A stretch of DNA of 64,000 bases from Megalobrama amblycephala (taxonomy: Eukaryota; Chordata; Actinopteri; Cypriniformes; Xenocyprididae). Positions 21,428 through 33,898 of this stretch are shown one piece after another. Within the stretch, counting starts at the first letter, position 1. Each line of letters opens with the position of its first letter. The stretch lies in assembly GCF_018812025.1 (NCBI RefSeq), contig NC_063058.1, forward strand, positions 20,913,797-20,977,796, written 5' to 3'. The notes below the pieces were generated by a model. The model saw only the letters and a program-made list of their open reading frames with translations. It did not search any database and was not told where the DNA came from. The translations under genes and the position numbers were made by a program.

Positions 21428-24400
21428 TCAGCTAGTTTTCCTGCTTGTTCCAAAAGAATCGGAGCGGCAGTGGGAAAAGTCAATGAAGATTCCGTCAGGA
21501 TCCGATTCCAGCGAGTCCAGCCCCTGCATTACGATCGTCTCCGGACTAGAGGAGCAGCTTGGGGGTGACGAAAGGCCTTTGTCCACCTCGGATGAAGCCA
21601 CCTGGGCATCTGGTGGGTGCAGACACCCTGCGGAGGTGTGGATGAAGACGGGCGGAGAAATTAGAGCGGGCTGTCCCGTGGCCCCTCGCACCACACCGGA
21701 CAGGGTGAGATCACTATCCAGTGAGAGTCTTGGGGTCGAGCTGGTCTCTATTCCCACAGACAGGGCTGAATAACCCTGGTGCTCTATGCAGGAAGTGACA
21801 TCGCATGCGGAGTGACGCCGGATGCCCACGCTGCCTACAGAGCTCACTTCAGAGTCGTACTCAGCCACGGGGGTCAGCATGGGGATGTTGTAGCTCTTGG
21901 AGCGCACTACTGGGTTACTGGAGGGCAGGTCTGCAGACTTGGACCAGCAATACTGCAAACGCCTCTCTGGAAAGATTTTTAAGAAATTAGTAATACTGCT
22001 TTTATACTGGAGTAGTACAGTTCTGACTTACTTAAAATGTATCAGTGGCTGAATCACATACAGTATGATCAGAGCAGTAAATGTTTATGGGTGGAGAACA
22101 TGACTGCAAGATTTTTAAAGGGACAGTTCATCTATTTATTAAATGCAAGTTTTTTTTTAAAAAACAAACACATTTTTTAAATTTTTTTTATATTATTATT
22201 GTTTCATTATGCTTTTGATGGAATTCATGAGATTAATCACAATAATTTTACTGACACCAGCCCTAGTTTTTAACAGTATTTATTCCCAAGTGTTTCTCTC
22301 TCCTCTTTGAGACATAATTTGTATTTGTGTATTTTTTATGGAGTTTCTCCTCGCCACTGTTACCTATGATATTTATTGTGAAAAGTGACTTACAAATAAT
22401 TGAATTGAAAATATTTCTCTAAGGTTTATACAGCGAACATCTATCAGTGATCAGCGATCTATCAGTGTGTAAAAAAACAAAAACAAATACAAAATAAATA
22501 TATTCCAAAAAATTTTTTTTTAAATTTAACAAATTATTTCATTTTGGAAACATCTTTATGATATCAAGCTTAATATTTTTAGCTTAATCTCACACAGTAT
22601 AAATGAGTCATAATAAATTAAAACATACACACAACATACACCACATACAACATTTTTTTGATATTTAAATCTACTGCTTTATCATAATTTATGATTAAAT
22701 GATGATAAAATACATACTATATTACATACAATACAAAAAATACTGTGCTAAAATTTTCAAATTAATTTTTTTTTCCCATTGTTTTTTCATGAATGATTTC
22801 TGATATGCTAATAATAATTTCTAATATCATGTGACAATTAAGACTGGAGTAATGATGCTGAAAATTCAGCTTTGCATCACAGGAATAAATTACATTTTAA
22901 AACATATTCAAATAGAAAACAGTTGTTTTAAGTTGCAGAAACATTTAACAATGTTACATTTCTTACTGTATTTTACATTTTGATTTATTTTTCCCTTTGT
23001 TCTGTTTTGTTTTTCTTTCTTTAGTGCATTTAGTGTATAAATATTTTTTTGCCTGATAGTCTTTTTTTGTATATTGTATGATTATATATAATTTATACTG
23101 TCACCATTGTAATTATTTGTTCATCCTAAACCGAATAAAAGCAAGAAAGAGAAAAAAAGAGGAAGAAACCAATATTAAACTATGGAAGCTTGTTTCTGCC
23201 ACTGAATAACAAATAAAATAGGTAATTGTGAGTTTTTTTAATCTCACAATTACATCTTGCTTTTCTGACTTTTTTCTCAGAATTGCATGATATAAAGTCA
23301 CAATTGTGAGATATATATTCGAAATTCTGAAAAAAAAAGATCTGAAAAAAGTTTTTTTTTATCAGAAATGGACTTTATAAGTCTCAGTTGCAAGTTTTTA
23401 TCTCACAATTGCAAGAAAAAAGTCTGAATTGCAATATATAAACTTGCAATTGCGAGAAAAAAGTCAGAAAGTTGCAATTATCTTTTACATTTTTTTATTC
23501 TGTGGCGGAAACAAGCTTCCATATTAAACAGACTAAATGTTGGGTCTGGAATGCTGGTTTCTGTACTCTCTCACCAATCACACAGGAGCAGTGAGAGGCG
23601 CCACACTCATGCGAACACAGTCCCTGCGTGCTCAGGTACGGCGACACCACCTTCTGAATGAGAGACTCCAGCTTCAGGTATTCTTCACTCACACCTTTGG
23701 ATTCATGAACCCCCTGTAAGATATGTAGGAGATTCACTTTGACTCTATTGCTTTTGAAAAATTAAATTAACAGTCATTTTAGTTGAGACACACAAGGCTT
23801 ATGATTAATGTCTCATTCTATATGACACAATTGCTTACACCACAAATGACCCGTCTTGAAGTCACCATGTTATCATTTCTGGGTGCAGCTCATGACGGTA
23901 TGGCTGGACCTTTCACATGATCTAAGAGGATTTTGAAAAGGGAATGCTTGCAGCCCTGCGTACCTGTAACACCAAAAGCATCTGGACGATGGAGGGAGGG
24001 ACACGGGCTCGTGGTCTGGACAGAGCCTCCTCCAGCTTCACGTTAAGGGTGATGGTGTTTCGAAAGTGCAGCAGGGCCAGCTGACGCACTGATGGCTCCT
24101 TCCCCTGAACATGAACATGCACACAGATTCACAAACCACTGCCGTCTCTGATGTCTGACCAGTTATTTCGCAGTATGACTGGACTGTACCTGGACGGGGT
24201 GGAAGATGGCTTGAAGCATAGTGAGAACATCACAAAAGAAAAAGTCCCATGTCTCAGCCAAAGAGTCCAATAACTTCTGACCTATTTTCAGGCAGACAAG
24301 AAAGAGTTGGTATTGTTTGTGTACCAAGTGAAATGCTGTGTAATGTTGCAATTCTGTAAATGAAATTCAAACATTAAAAACAGACATTGTTTTTAATGTT

Positions 24401-26956
24401 TGGATGGTATACCTTCATAAAACCTTATTTTGTCCCGTAAAATGACCATGCCTTTTGTTAAAAGTTGATTCTGATAATGAGGAAAAACAGAAAGAAATAT
24501 TATTATTATTTTTTTAATCATTAGTTTTTTTTAAATGTATATATTAGAACAAACACATCTCTGGAAAAACAGAATTTTAAAACGTTTCTCACCTGGAGGT
24601 ATTCTGTAAAGAACGAGCCCAGCTCCGTTTTCAATAGCTGCCTGATAAAATAAAATATAGAATTTTAAACACATAAATGTTTCAAAAGAGAAATAATTCT
24701 TACATATGATGTATAGGAAAATAAAGCAATTTAACTGTCAAGAATGTGTTCAAATATTTCATCCCAAAAAGTAATGAAAATAGCAACTATATGTATTTGG
24801 GTCATTGACGAATAAGGTTTTTAAACCATAATGGAGATATAATTAATTTTGAAGTTAAAGTTTTATTAAGTGTTGACAATGAGATTATGTGGTTTTTATG
24901 ATCAATTAACACTGCTTTTGTCAGTTTTTTACAAGATGAAAAAAAATTGTCAGCAAAAAAGTCATTCGGTTTAACCAAATTTTTGGTTTTACCAAATGAC
25001 ACTTTTGGTTACACCGAATGACGATATTTTCAATCAATGCTAACAAGCTGATATCTAGCTAGCAAAAGGACAATCAAACATTTTATATTTAGTACAAGTT
25101 TTTAAAATATTACAACATTTTCCATGTTTTATAGCGGTTGCACCAAATGACCTGATGTTTCGGGACATGCGTATATGAACAAGTGAAAACATTAATTTTT
25201 CAAATAGTTAAAACAGAGTTAGTTACTTTGCTTCAATGTGACCCTTTGCAGGTGTCTGAATGATGTCACATCCTGTCACATGATATTGACCGCATGACTT
25301 GATCCAAAATGGTCCCTTTATATCGGTTACTCCGAATGACATCAATGAAATTCATTTTTCCGGACATTATTTCTCATAACAAAACAACGACTTCTACATA
25401 TAATTTTAATACCATTTTGCACCATGTTGATATATGATGATATAAAATCATGACGGAATAAAAAATATATACATTTTAAGATATTTTAATCACAAATGAA
25501 ATGGGTGTATTGGCCTTTGGACACTTCAAAATCTTTAAAATACCTTTATATGTAGCAAAATATAATTAAAACCTTTTGGATTCAATAAAATACTTTGGAT
25601 GTCATTTCTTAAGGCCTTTGGACAAAAAAAAAAAAAAAAAGACCCGTCACGTCACTGACCCATTTATATTATATACAATTTTAACACCAAAAATTATATA
25701 CAGTATACACTAAAGTTAAAAAGTCTGGGGGATTTTTTTTTTTTTATAGTTTTTGAAAGAGGTCTCTTCGGCAGCATTTATTTGATTAAAAATATAGTAA
25801 AACAGTAATATTGTGAAGTATTTTTACAATTTAAAATAACTGTTTTGAATATTTCAGCATATTTTAGCATAATTACTCCAGTTTTTAGAGTCACATGATC
25901 CTTCAGAAATCATTCTGATGCTGCTCAAGAATATGTTCAAAACAGTTGTGCTGCTTAATATTTTTTTTCAGGACTCTTTGATGATTAGAAAGTAGAGATA
26001 TAGAGAAAATAATAAGAATCACAAACAGTAAAACAATGCAGATGCATTACAGTAATGAGAATGAGGGGGGAATGTGCTTATTTATGATATATAGAATAAT
26101 ATCACAAATTCAATGTAAAATTGCAATATAATTTCTTATTTTTTACTTTTGATTTTGGGGTGAAATATGTTCTGGGTATGTTTTCCTGGTAACACTTTAC
26201 AATAAGGTTCATTAGTTAAACAATGTATTAACTAACATGAACTAACCATAAACAATACATTTGTTATTGTATTTACTAATCTTCGTTAATATTAGTTAAT
26301 GAAAATACAGTTGTTCATAGTTTATTAACTAATGTTAACATGATTTTAATACTATATTAATTAGTAAATGTTGAAATTACCATTACCTACTGTAGTTAAC
26401 TAATGTTAACTAATGAACCTTATTGTAAAGTGTTACCGTTTTCCTTAGTTGGGATGTTATTGCTTCACAATTTATCTTGTAATAGTTTCATAATAGCGGA
26501 CTGAGGCTCTGCGTCCTCTCACAACTGTTCTGTGCTGATAATGTGAAGCCTCAGATCACAGCTGCCAGCGTGTAAAAGTGTACTTTTTACACACTGCTAA
26601 CAGTTACCATTATAGTGTAATAAATAATTCACAAAAATGTATAAAAATGAACAAAAGATCAGTCATTTTGCCTCACCTCACGCCTTCATTGAGCGTATAT
26701 AGTTCGTTGTCTGCCAGTCCTTTCTTTTGAAATACAGCAATGACTGCGTTGTGAATGCTGCAATAAATCGCAGAGATGTGAAATAACATCTCAGTTTATG
26801 ACACTTATTGACACGCGCTGGGCACAAAACACGCACTAACCTGTTCCATGTGGCATTAGGGCCTGATCCTCTCTCCTCCAATGAAGCCTTTTCATTTTTC
26901 CCCAGCTGACTTAGATTTGGAGAACTCACTAACTTCAACCGGTACAGAGTCCTCAT
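21428..26956 (-). CDS. prr5: Proline-rich protein 5 (Protor-1), mTORC2 subunit; eight coding exons, 404 aa
   Basis: PRR5 binds Rictor in mTOR complex 2, which phosphorylates AKT, SGK and PKC kinases. Coding exons from the start are 26841-26956, 26677-26757, 24593-24641, 24413-24470, 24190-24281, 23964-24104, 23575-23713 and 21428-21966. All have GT-AG borders, and the frame carries through to 404 residues (human isoform 388). The start MRTLYRLKLVSSPNLSQLGK is the conserved PRR5 N-terminus. The HbrB-type helical domain follows (NATWNSIHNAVIAVFQ, QLLKTELGSFFTEYLQ, RDKIRFYEG, LLDSLAETWDFFFCDVL, GKEPSVRQLALLHFRN, VVSPYLSTQGL). The last exon is a Ser/Pro-rich tail with NPVVRSKSYN and the conserved ending GIFIDFSHCRSDSFG. 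Introns hold several transposons. PRR5L is less likely, given the tail and start motifs. Paralogue letter is unresolved. Confidence 0.93.
22750..22930 (+). repeat. Dispersed repeat, copy of the family at 12420, in prr5 intron 7
   Basis: It contains 'agactggagtaatgatgctg' and 'catcacaggaataaattaca'. The surrounding intron (21967-23574) is AT-rich and otherwise unremarkable, apart from short repeats of 'ctcacaattgcaagaaaaaagtc' type at 23220-23470. Confidence 0.7.
24798..25662. mobile_element. DNA element with TGGGTCA(T)TGACG ends in prr5 intron 3
   Basis: The left end TGGGTCATTGACG is mirrored by CGTCACTGACCCA at the right. Inside, 'accaaatgac' and 'accgaatgac' motifs repeat four to five times in the same sense. 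There is no coding region. Confidence 0.65.
25700..26000 (-). repeat. Dispersed repeat, inverted copy of the family at 12420
   Basis: The plus strand reads 'catgatccttcagaaatcattctgatgctgctcaag', the reverse complement of the family consensus. It lies in the same prr5 intron as the elements on either side. Confidence 0.7.
26188..26437. mobile_element. hAT-type MITE with 8-bp target duplication in prr5 intron 3
   Basis: The ends GGTAACACTTTACAATAAGG and its reverse complement enclose 250 bp of palindromic 'ttaactaatgtta' sequence. The 8-bp direct repeat GTTTTCCT lies at 26180-26187 and 26438-26445. An 8-bp duplication is the hAT hallmark. Confidence 0.92.
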
Positions 26957-27893
26957 GGTTGAAACAGAGGGATAAAAACACAGTACAGTTAGTCCAGAAC
27001 AGCAACAACAAGTGAGAGAAGGGGAGGAGCTAGAAAGATGCGGCTACAGACATGGAAGGGGAGGAAACTACTGTTTGACCGTTGAGAAACCGATTTCCTT
27101 CCTCCTAACATTACATTCCCATCCTTTCCTCAGTCTCTCTCTCTGTCAAACACACACGCACACCCACCCACAAGGATAAACAAATCTTGTTTAATAGTTA
27201 AGCAACACAAAAACTCCTTTCTTTCACATTCCCAGTGCAAGGGAGTGACAGCCTGCTCCTCCTGTGCAGTGTGAGGTTTTAAAATACCTCAAATCATGAG
27301 CTTTGTTCATGGAATTACTTTTCTAAGCACTGAAACTTATGATTTGTGCCTAGAGGATGATTAAAAAAAACAGAATATATTATTATTCTTATCTTATATT
27401 AATATTATTGTATTATTCCTATATTTATATATGTATATTCAAAAATAAAAGTAGGATAAATTTTATATAACATAGTATAAGAATAAAAGTATAGCTGCAA
27501 GCAGCAATTAAGGGGCCAAGCACAAAGAAGGCACAATATCATGCTAGCATGGCTGGGAGCATCAGACCAACTGCAACAATGAGCAATTAAAGACCTATAA
27601 AGATGATTTTGGACAAAATGGCTGAAAAACCAAATACAGTCACTAGGAATATGATTTAATGGTCTATCACTTTTGACCAATGACACATATAAAATTTGGT
27701 GTCAATATGCCAAAGCATTGCAAAGTTTTTTTTTTTTTAAGAGGAAATCAAAATGGCACACAGGAAGTTCGGCCTCCTATGGCACAAGTGGTATCTCTGT
27801 TCTCGGCATGACCCAAGACATCTATAGACCCTTTTACTGTTTGTACACAATGATGACGTAGCAACATATATGCGTGCATTTTGGCAACAAAAC

Positions 27894-29655
27894 TATGGCG
27901 AGAATCAGCAGTGTGTCAAGCTACGCGAGCAGATTAATCAACACAGACAGAGAAAGTTATTTTAAAAAGTTGACTTTATCAAATGGTATCCGGCTACCAG
28001 ATCCGTGTCCTATAGTGGAGTGGATAGAAGACGTTAACAGATGGCCAGATATATATATACAGGTGCTGGTCATATAATTAGAATATTGTGAAATAGTTCA
28101 TTTTTTTATTGTAAATTATTTTAAAAAATGAAACTTTCATATATTCTAGATTCCCTACATGTAAAGTAAAACATTTCAAAAGTTTTTTTTTTTTTTTTTT
28201 TTTAAATTTTGATGATTAGAGCGTACAGCTCATGAAAGTCCAAAATCCAGTATCTCAGATCAATCAAAAAATGGATTTTCAAAACAGAAAAGTTCAAGTT
28301 CTATAAAGTATGTTCATTTGTACACTCAATACTTGGTCGGCAGCACATATTACAGCAAATGACTTGCTCCTAGCACAAATTACAGCATCAGTGAAGTGTG
28401 GCATGGAAGTGATCAGCCTGTGGCACTGCTGAGGCACTATTGAGCCTTCAGATCATCTGTATATTGTTGGATCGACTGTTTCTCATCTTTCTCTTGAAAA
28501 TATCCCATAGATTCAGGTCAGGCATGTTGGCTGGTCAATAAAGCACAGTAATATCATGGTCAGCAAACCACTTGGAAGTGATTTTTGCACTGTGGGCAGG
28601 TGCTAAAGTCCTGCTGAAAAAGGAAATTAGCATCTCCATAAAGCTTGTCAGCAGATGGAAGCATAAACTGCTCCAAAGTCTCATGGAAGATGGCTGCATT
28701 GACTTTGCACTTGATAAAACACAATGGACCAACACCAGCAGATGTCACGGCCCCCCAAATCATTACTGACTTCAGAAACTTCCCACTAGACTTCAAGCAG
28801 CTTGGATTCTGTGCCTCTCCAGTCTTCCTTCAGACTCTGGTACCATGATTTCAACATGAAATGCAAAATTTACTTTTATCTGAAAAGAGGACTTTCGACC
28901 ACTGTTCACTGTCCAGTTCTTTTTCTCCTTAGCCCAGGTAAGATGCTTCTGACGTTGTTTCTGTTTCAGAAGTGGCTTTTTTCAGAAGTCCTTTTCCTGA
29001 AGATGTCCGAGTGTGGTGACTCTTGATGCGCTGACTCTGGCTTCATTCTACTCATTGTGAAGCTCTCCCAAGTGTTTGAATCGGCTTTACTTGACAGTAT
29101 TCTCAAGCTTGTGGTCATCCCTGTTGCTTGTGCACCTTTGCCTACCCAATTTCTTCCTTCCAGTCAACTTTGCATTTAATATGCTTTGATATATCACTCT
29201 GTAAACAGCCATCTGTGACTTACTCTCTTTGTGGAGGGTGTCAATGATTGTCTCCTGGACCATTGCCAAGTCAGCAGTCTTCCCCATTAGTGTGGTTTCA
29301 AAGAACAAGAGATACCCGGAATTTATACTGTAGGGATGGTCATTTAATGAAACACAAATGTAAATATTCTAATATTTTCAGATACTGGATTTTGGACTTT
29401 CATGACCTGTACGCTCTAATCAACAAATTAAAAAAAAAAAAAACTTTTGAAATGTTTTACTTTACATGTAGTGAATCTAGTATAAATGAAAGTTTCATTT
29501 TTTAAAATAATTTACAATAAAAAAAATGAACTTTTTCACGATATTCTAATTATATGACCAGCACCTGTACGTATTTAGTTGAGAAACCGAGCGTGTACAC
29601 CCGAGAGAAATTACGAGCATATAAATCATATCTAACACGTTAGAATCACTGGGGA
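27894..29655 (+). pseudogene. Broken YqaJ-type protein gene of an ISL2EU-like transposon
   Basis: The 5' part (27894-28059) and 3' part (29570-29655) code for the opening of a YqaJ-nuclease-like transposon protein. They are separated by a 1508-bp Tc1 element, and a frame slip in the adjoining (TA)n also breaks the frame. The remaining body and the DDE transposase partner of the family are absent, so the element is a deletion derivative. Confidence 0.5.
28060..29567 (-). mobile_element. Tc1/mariner transposon, full length but inactive
   Basis: The ends CAGGTGCTGGTCATATAATT and its reverse complement lie beside TA on both sides (28058-28059 and 29568-29569), the Tc1 target. The minus strand carries a decayed Tc1 transposase. 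The N-terminal part at about 29087-29300 has MVQETIIDTLHKESKSQ and TGRKKLGRQRCTSNRDD. The catalytic core at about 28535-28800 has SVMIWGAVTSAGVGPLCFI, LPSADKLYGDANFLFQQD and KWFADHDITVL. Stop codons and shifts separate these parts. Inner copies of 'aagtccaaaatccag' lie near each end. Confidence 0.9.
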
Positions 29656-29836
29656 ACAACACCACTTCCGTTGCCAAAATGCGCGCGCAACTATTTGATC
29701 ACGTGGGCTGTAAAAGGGTCTATTACTAGGCATGCTGCACCAAATCTAAAGAGACCAGTCTCGTGATTTTTGGTTAAACTGGTCATTTTTCATATCTCCT
29801 GACCACTAGGTAGCACAGTGGCAAAACACTGCACAT

Positions 29837-30150
29837 TAGGGCTGGGCGATATATATCGCATGCGATTGTCACGCGCATTTCGTCAGTAAAGACGGTTTCC
29901 TGATTACTGCTAAATCGCCATCATCTGCTTTCAAATGGAGTGGCATTTAATAGACAGAGCCGTAGTGAGGTCTGATCGCGCTCTGACAACGACAGTGATG
30001 TCTAGCACTCATTGAAGTATATGCGCGAGACATCACTGCCGTTGTCTGAGCACGATCAGACCTCACGAATCGAGTGATGAACACAGTTGGACATAGTGGT
30101 GTATTAGAGGTAAAACATGATATAAATACTGTTCGGTTTATCGTAAAAAC
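29837..30150. mobile_element. Truncated hAT-type element (TAGGGCTGGGCGATAT family)
   Basis: The left end TAGGGCTGGGCGATAT and the following 'cgcatttcgtcagtaaag' and 'gcatttaatagacagagccg' match 37562-37700 and 53074-53190. An inner hairpin ('gaggtctgatcgcgctctgac' with 'gagcacgatcagacctc') is specific to this copy. No right terminus CGCCCAGCCCTA was found, so the end shown is approximate. Confidence 0.7.
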
Positions 30151-30962
30151 CAACCCTTTCGTGTCTTAGGACATTAATGTGTCGTCATGAGCCACAGGGT
30201 TTAATTTGGATTTGTCTGTCGTGATTTATTTACTCTTATAGTCCAAGTTCCCGCTGAGTTGCATTATACCACTGACAGACGGCAACGGTTGCAGTTAAAA
30301 ATCATCATTTGTGTTCTACTGAAGAAACAAAGTCACCTACATCTTGGATGCTCTGGGGGTAAGCAGATAAACATCAAATTTTCATTTTTGGGTGAACTAT
30401 CCCTTTAATATGCTAAAGCATTGTGGAGATCAGTCTCACAGAAAAAAAAAAATCTGACAAAACAGTTTGGAAGTTCAAAAAAGTAGTGTTTTTTTCCCCT
30501 AAAAATTCAAAATGATGTTACAGGGTGCAATCGAATTGTCTTGAGCCAAGGAATCAGAGGAAACATTTTGTTTCTAGCCTTTACAGTTCAAAAGTTATTA
30601 GCATAAACTTGAGTGCAACTTTGGACAGTTGGTGGCGCTAGAGGGACTGCAAAATTGCTCTGGTTAATATTCAGACTGTCCTCTATCTGTGTGCCAAATT
30701 TCATAATTTTCCCACAAATGGTTCAATGGGCTGCTATAGACTACAATAGCAGAAAAAGAAAAAAAAAAGAATAAGAAAATGGATACAATAGGTGTGTACG
30801 CACCTTCGGTGCTTGGCCCCTAATCATATAACTGGTATTATTATATTTATTACAAAATTAAATAACATTAAATTAATAAAATCAAAACATTACTTTATAT
30901 TTTATATATATTTATTTTCTTAATATAAAAAATAAAAATATAATAAATATAAATAATCATCT

Positions 30963-30966
<4 letters not shown>

Positions 30967-31000
<34 letters not shown>
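30967..31000 (+). repeat. (AT)n microsatellite
   Basis: This is a pure AT dinucleotide run of 34 bp. Together with 31084-31144 it flanks a short AT-rich stretch. Confidence 0.95.
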
Positions 31001-31003
<3 letters not shown>

Positions 31004-31078
31004 ATACATATATATTTATTTTATTACTTTGTTATGTATATATTATATACATATGTTTATTTTGTTACTTTTTTATAC

Positions 31079-31083
<5 letters not shown>

Positions 31084-31144
<61 letters not shown>
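31084..31144 (+). repeat. (TA)n microsatellite
   Basis: This is a pure TA run of about 60 bp followed by poly-T. Open frames of repeated isoleucine and tyrosine on both strands here are artefacts of the repeat. Confidence 0.95.
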
Positions 31145-31147
<3 letters not shown>

Positions 31148-31533
31148 TTTTCATAGCATGTACATGTATATGCTGTGGTGGTGACTGTACTCTATTGACT
31201 TTAGCCTGGAGAATTTTGATCCATTTCCCACTGGTCCTGACTGCACTCATTGAATTTACATTAATATCGGTCTGGTTCCTGGAACTGAGTAATCTATGTT
31301 ATGTCATGTCTCCTGTGGCATCATACTGCTGCTAAATAAATGTACACAAAATGGGTCCCTCAGCAGGTAGTAAATTGAGGAATGTCACACATTGTGGATT
31401 TTTTTTGAATATGGCTTATTTAGAGTATAAGTTACAAGGAAAAACACAGGACATCATAAACAAATAACAGGATATGAGTATGTATAGCAGGATGTGAGCG
31501 TGTAAATAGTTCCGTTCACAACATCAGTTGTAC

Positions 31534-31714
31534 CTCCTGAATGGATGACTGCTCCCATCCATGTGAAGATGGTGTGGCAGAGCAAACAGGGCAGAGAAGC
31601 TGAACGTGGATGATCTAGGGGCGGGTCGATCAATGTGGGCTCCGCTCAAGTTCTCCAGCATTGTTATCGAAAGACTGCCAGATCCTCCTTTCATTCAGAA
31701 CATCTCTGGTCCTT
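31534..31714 (-). other. Candidate upstream exon on the prr5 strand
   Basis: On the minus strand a strong polypyrimidine tract (ctctttcttcatccttttg) and tgttatcag precede 31714, and AGGAG|gtacaa closes the block at 31534. The 181 bp is non-repetitive and of balanced composition. It contains an ATG opening 45 codons (MLENLSGAHIDRPAPRSSTF start) whose frame crosses the donor. I do not recognise this peptide. It may be an alternative 5' exon of prr5 or of an unidentified gene. Confidence 0.35.
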
Positions 31715-32175
31715 CTGATAACACAAAAGGATGAAGAAAGAGACAAAATGAGAGCGCGTTGTGGTATTTGCTACTACTTGCATCTTAAAGGATTAGTTCA
31801 CCCAAAAATGAAAATTCTGTAATCATTTACTCTCCCTCATGTTGTTCTTTTCTTCTGCAGAACACAAAATAATTAATCATTTCTATTGTGTACTGGTCGC
31901 TCTTTTCCAAGCAATTACAATGAACAGAAAATTTGCAAAAAATGTTGCAAAAAATCAATTAAGCATAAAAGAAGTTCATACAACTTGTGAGCCATATTCC
32001 ACCATATTCTTCTTAAATGCAATTGCTTTGTGTGAAAAACACTGAAATTTTAGTCATTATTCACCAACATTCTTCCCCTTCAGTGAGCTGTTAACAACTG
32101 CAACTGAGTCAAACTCGAAAATCGGATCAGTCAGATTCATGAAAAAAAAATCTGTAGTTCAATGGACATCACTAT

Positions 32176-33250
32176 TTAAAGGATTAGTTCACTTTCACAT
32201 GAAAATTAGACCAAGCTTTATTCACCCTCAAGCCATCCTAGGTGTATATGACTTTCTTCTTTCTGATGAACACAATCTGAGATATTTTAATAAACATCCT
32301 GACGCATCTGAGGTTTATAATGGCAGTGAACAGGGATCATGAGTATGAAGCTGAAGAAAGTGTCTCTATCCACATCCATCCATCATCATGTACTCCACAC
32401 AGCTCCGGGGGTTAAGAAAGGCCTTCTGAAGCGAAACAAGTTATGAAGTAAAATATCTAGCTTCTGCCAGAGCACCTTTCATATTCTACTTATGAAAAAA
32501 AGTGTAAAACTCTCACAGTTCAAAACGCTTACGCTATGTCTTACGCCTTCCCTATTCAACTTGAAAAAGCTTAAAGCCCAAAGTATACTTCGGCCATCCG
32601 CGTTCGTGCACCGTCCGCATGACGTAATTTTCGTCATCTGGAGGGCTTGTGCACCATCTGCGTGGTCTCGAAATTTGGGCTGCACGCAGACGGTGCGCGT
32701 GCAACAGCGCATGCGCAAGCAGAACAGAAGGGTCCACTAGGTGGCAATACGCACAGAGCACAGTGCAATGGTGGATGCACTATTTTTCTTCTCAGTGCTG
32801 CCCTCCGATGTCTGGTAGAGTATAGAAAAAAATTTGTACTGCGTATGTGTCGAACTCGGTATACTTTGAAAGATGCGTAGACACGACTGCGTGCGGGATG
32901 CGTCTGGGCACGGAAAGTGAAGTATACCTAGGCCTTAACTGAAATGACGTCAGTTCTGTTTTTTTTCGTAAGTTGAATACGAAAGGCGGTCGGGCGGAAG
33001 CTAAATATTTTACTTCATAACTTGTTAAATATGGATTTTTTTTTTACACAAATGCTTCACTTCAGAAGTTCTTTATTAACCCCCTGGAGCCGTGTGGAGT
33101 ATGTTTATGATGGATGGATGCACTTTCTTTAGCTCATACTTGTTGGTCCCGTTCACTGCCATTATAGAGCTCGGATGCATCAGGATATTTATTAATATTT
33201 ATCCGATTGTGTTCATCAGAAAGAAGAAAGTCACATACACCTAGGATGCG
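32176..33250. mobile_element. Foldback element with a nested MITE
   Basis: The left arm runs from AGGATTAGTTCACTTT through 'gtatatgactttcttctttctgatgaacaca' to 'agttatgaagtaaaatat'. It is inverted at about 32990-33245 ('atattttacttcataactt', 'ttcatcagaaagaagaaagtc'). The right terminus is missing where the next repeat begins. A separate element of about 360 bp (32572-32938) lies in the centre, with ends 'aagtatacttcgg' and 'gaagtatacct'. Confidence 0.7.
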
Positions 33251-33254
33251 TGCT

Positions 33255-33898
33255 TACTGCATGACAACTAACATGGAGGCACCGGTGCGACCACTTGCAC
33301 TTAAAATTCTTCTGCATTTTTGGGCATACAGATAAAAGTAATACATCTTTTGAATATGTGAAGAGTCTACTTTTATTTGTGTGCACTCACAATAACAACA
33401 AAACATTGTGCTTTTGTAAAATAATGAACGCAAACAGGGTGCGCTTTCTGCCGTCTCTCTTTGTGAACTTCAGCGCGCCCCCAAAAAAGAAAGAACCGAA
33501 ACTCCATGTAAATTTGCATGAAAAATATATCTATAGAAAGCAAAATGTATGCTTTTAAAAGAACCTATTCAAATGGAAAACAAACATTCTCATGTTATGT
33601 AATCCGTATGTAACTGTGGAGATGATGAGTCCATCAACTTCATCACTGCAGCCGAAAAACACTATTTATCAATAAATTATTCAAATGTTAAAGCAGTCTC
33701 CTTGCTGTTTTTCCCCCACCCATTCATAATCATTACTTCTGCCGGTGCGCTGAGGCAAGCTTTATGTGTGCGCTTGAATGCTGATGAGGCTATAGACATT
33801 AAACACTCTTTATTATGATTTATATGGTTTAATAATAAACTTAAAAATAACGACTACTGGTCGACCAGAAAAATATTTAGTCCAGGGCAGCCCTACTG
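33255..33898. mobile_element. hAT-like element fragment
   Basis: The inside text 'aaaaatatatctatagaaag' and 'gaaccgaaactc' matches the hAT element at 37701-39169, as does 'ctggtcgaccagaa' (there 'tagtcgactagaa'). The right end 'cagccctactg' reads CAGTAGGGCTG on the minus strand, a hAT-like terminus. The left end was not found. Confidence 0.5.

Larger units (their letters stand above)
27826..29721 (+). mobile_element. ISL2EU-like DNA transposon with AT target duplication, split by a Tc1 element
   Basis: The termini AGACCCTTTTAC and GTAAAAGGGTCT are inverted and flanked by AT at 27824-27825 and 29722-29723. From 27894 it encodes a protein start, MARISSVSSYASR, then KKLTLSNGIRLPDP. After the nested Tc1 element (28060-29567) the DNA resumes with codons for YLVEKPSVYTREKLRAYKSY, which continue the same protein family. 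Without the Tc1 insert the two parts are out of frame. The family name is an inference from the termini, the AT duplication and the protein motifs. Confidence 0.7.
27492..30823. mobile_element. Outer repeat with 'agctgcaagcagcaattaagg' and 'cttggcccctaat' ends, holding further insertions
   Basis: The left end has gctgcaagcagc followed by 'ggggccaagcac', and the right end has 'ggtgcttggcccctaat', so the termini are inverted. The interior text 'ctcggcatgacccaagacatct' continues as 'attactaggcatgctgcacc' only after 29721, so the 1.9-kb element between them is an insertion. A second insert starts at 29837. The outer family itself is noncoding here. Confidence 0.65.

Noticed and set aside
31065..31335. 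Frames rich in alternating isoleucine and tyrosine.
   Set aside because: They are translations of a (TA)n microsatellite.
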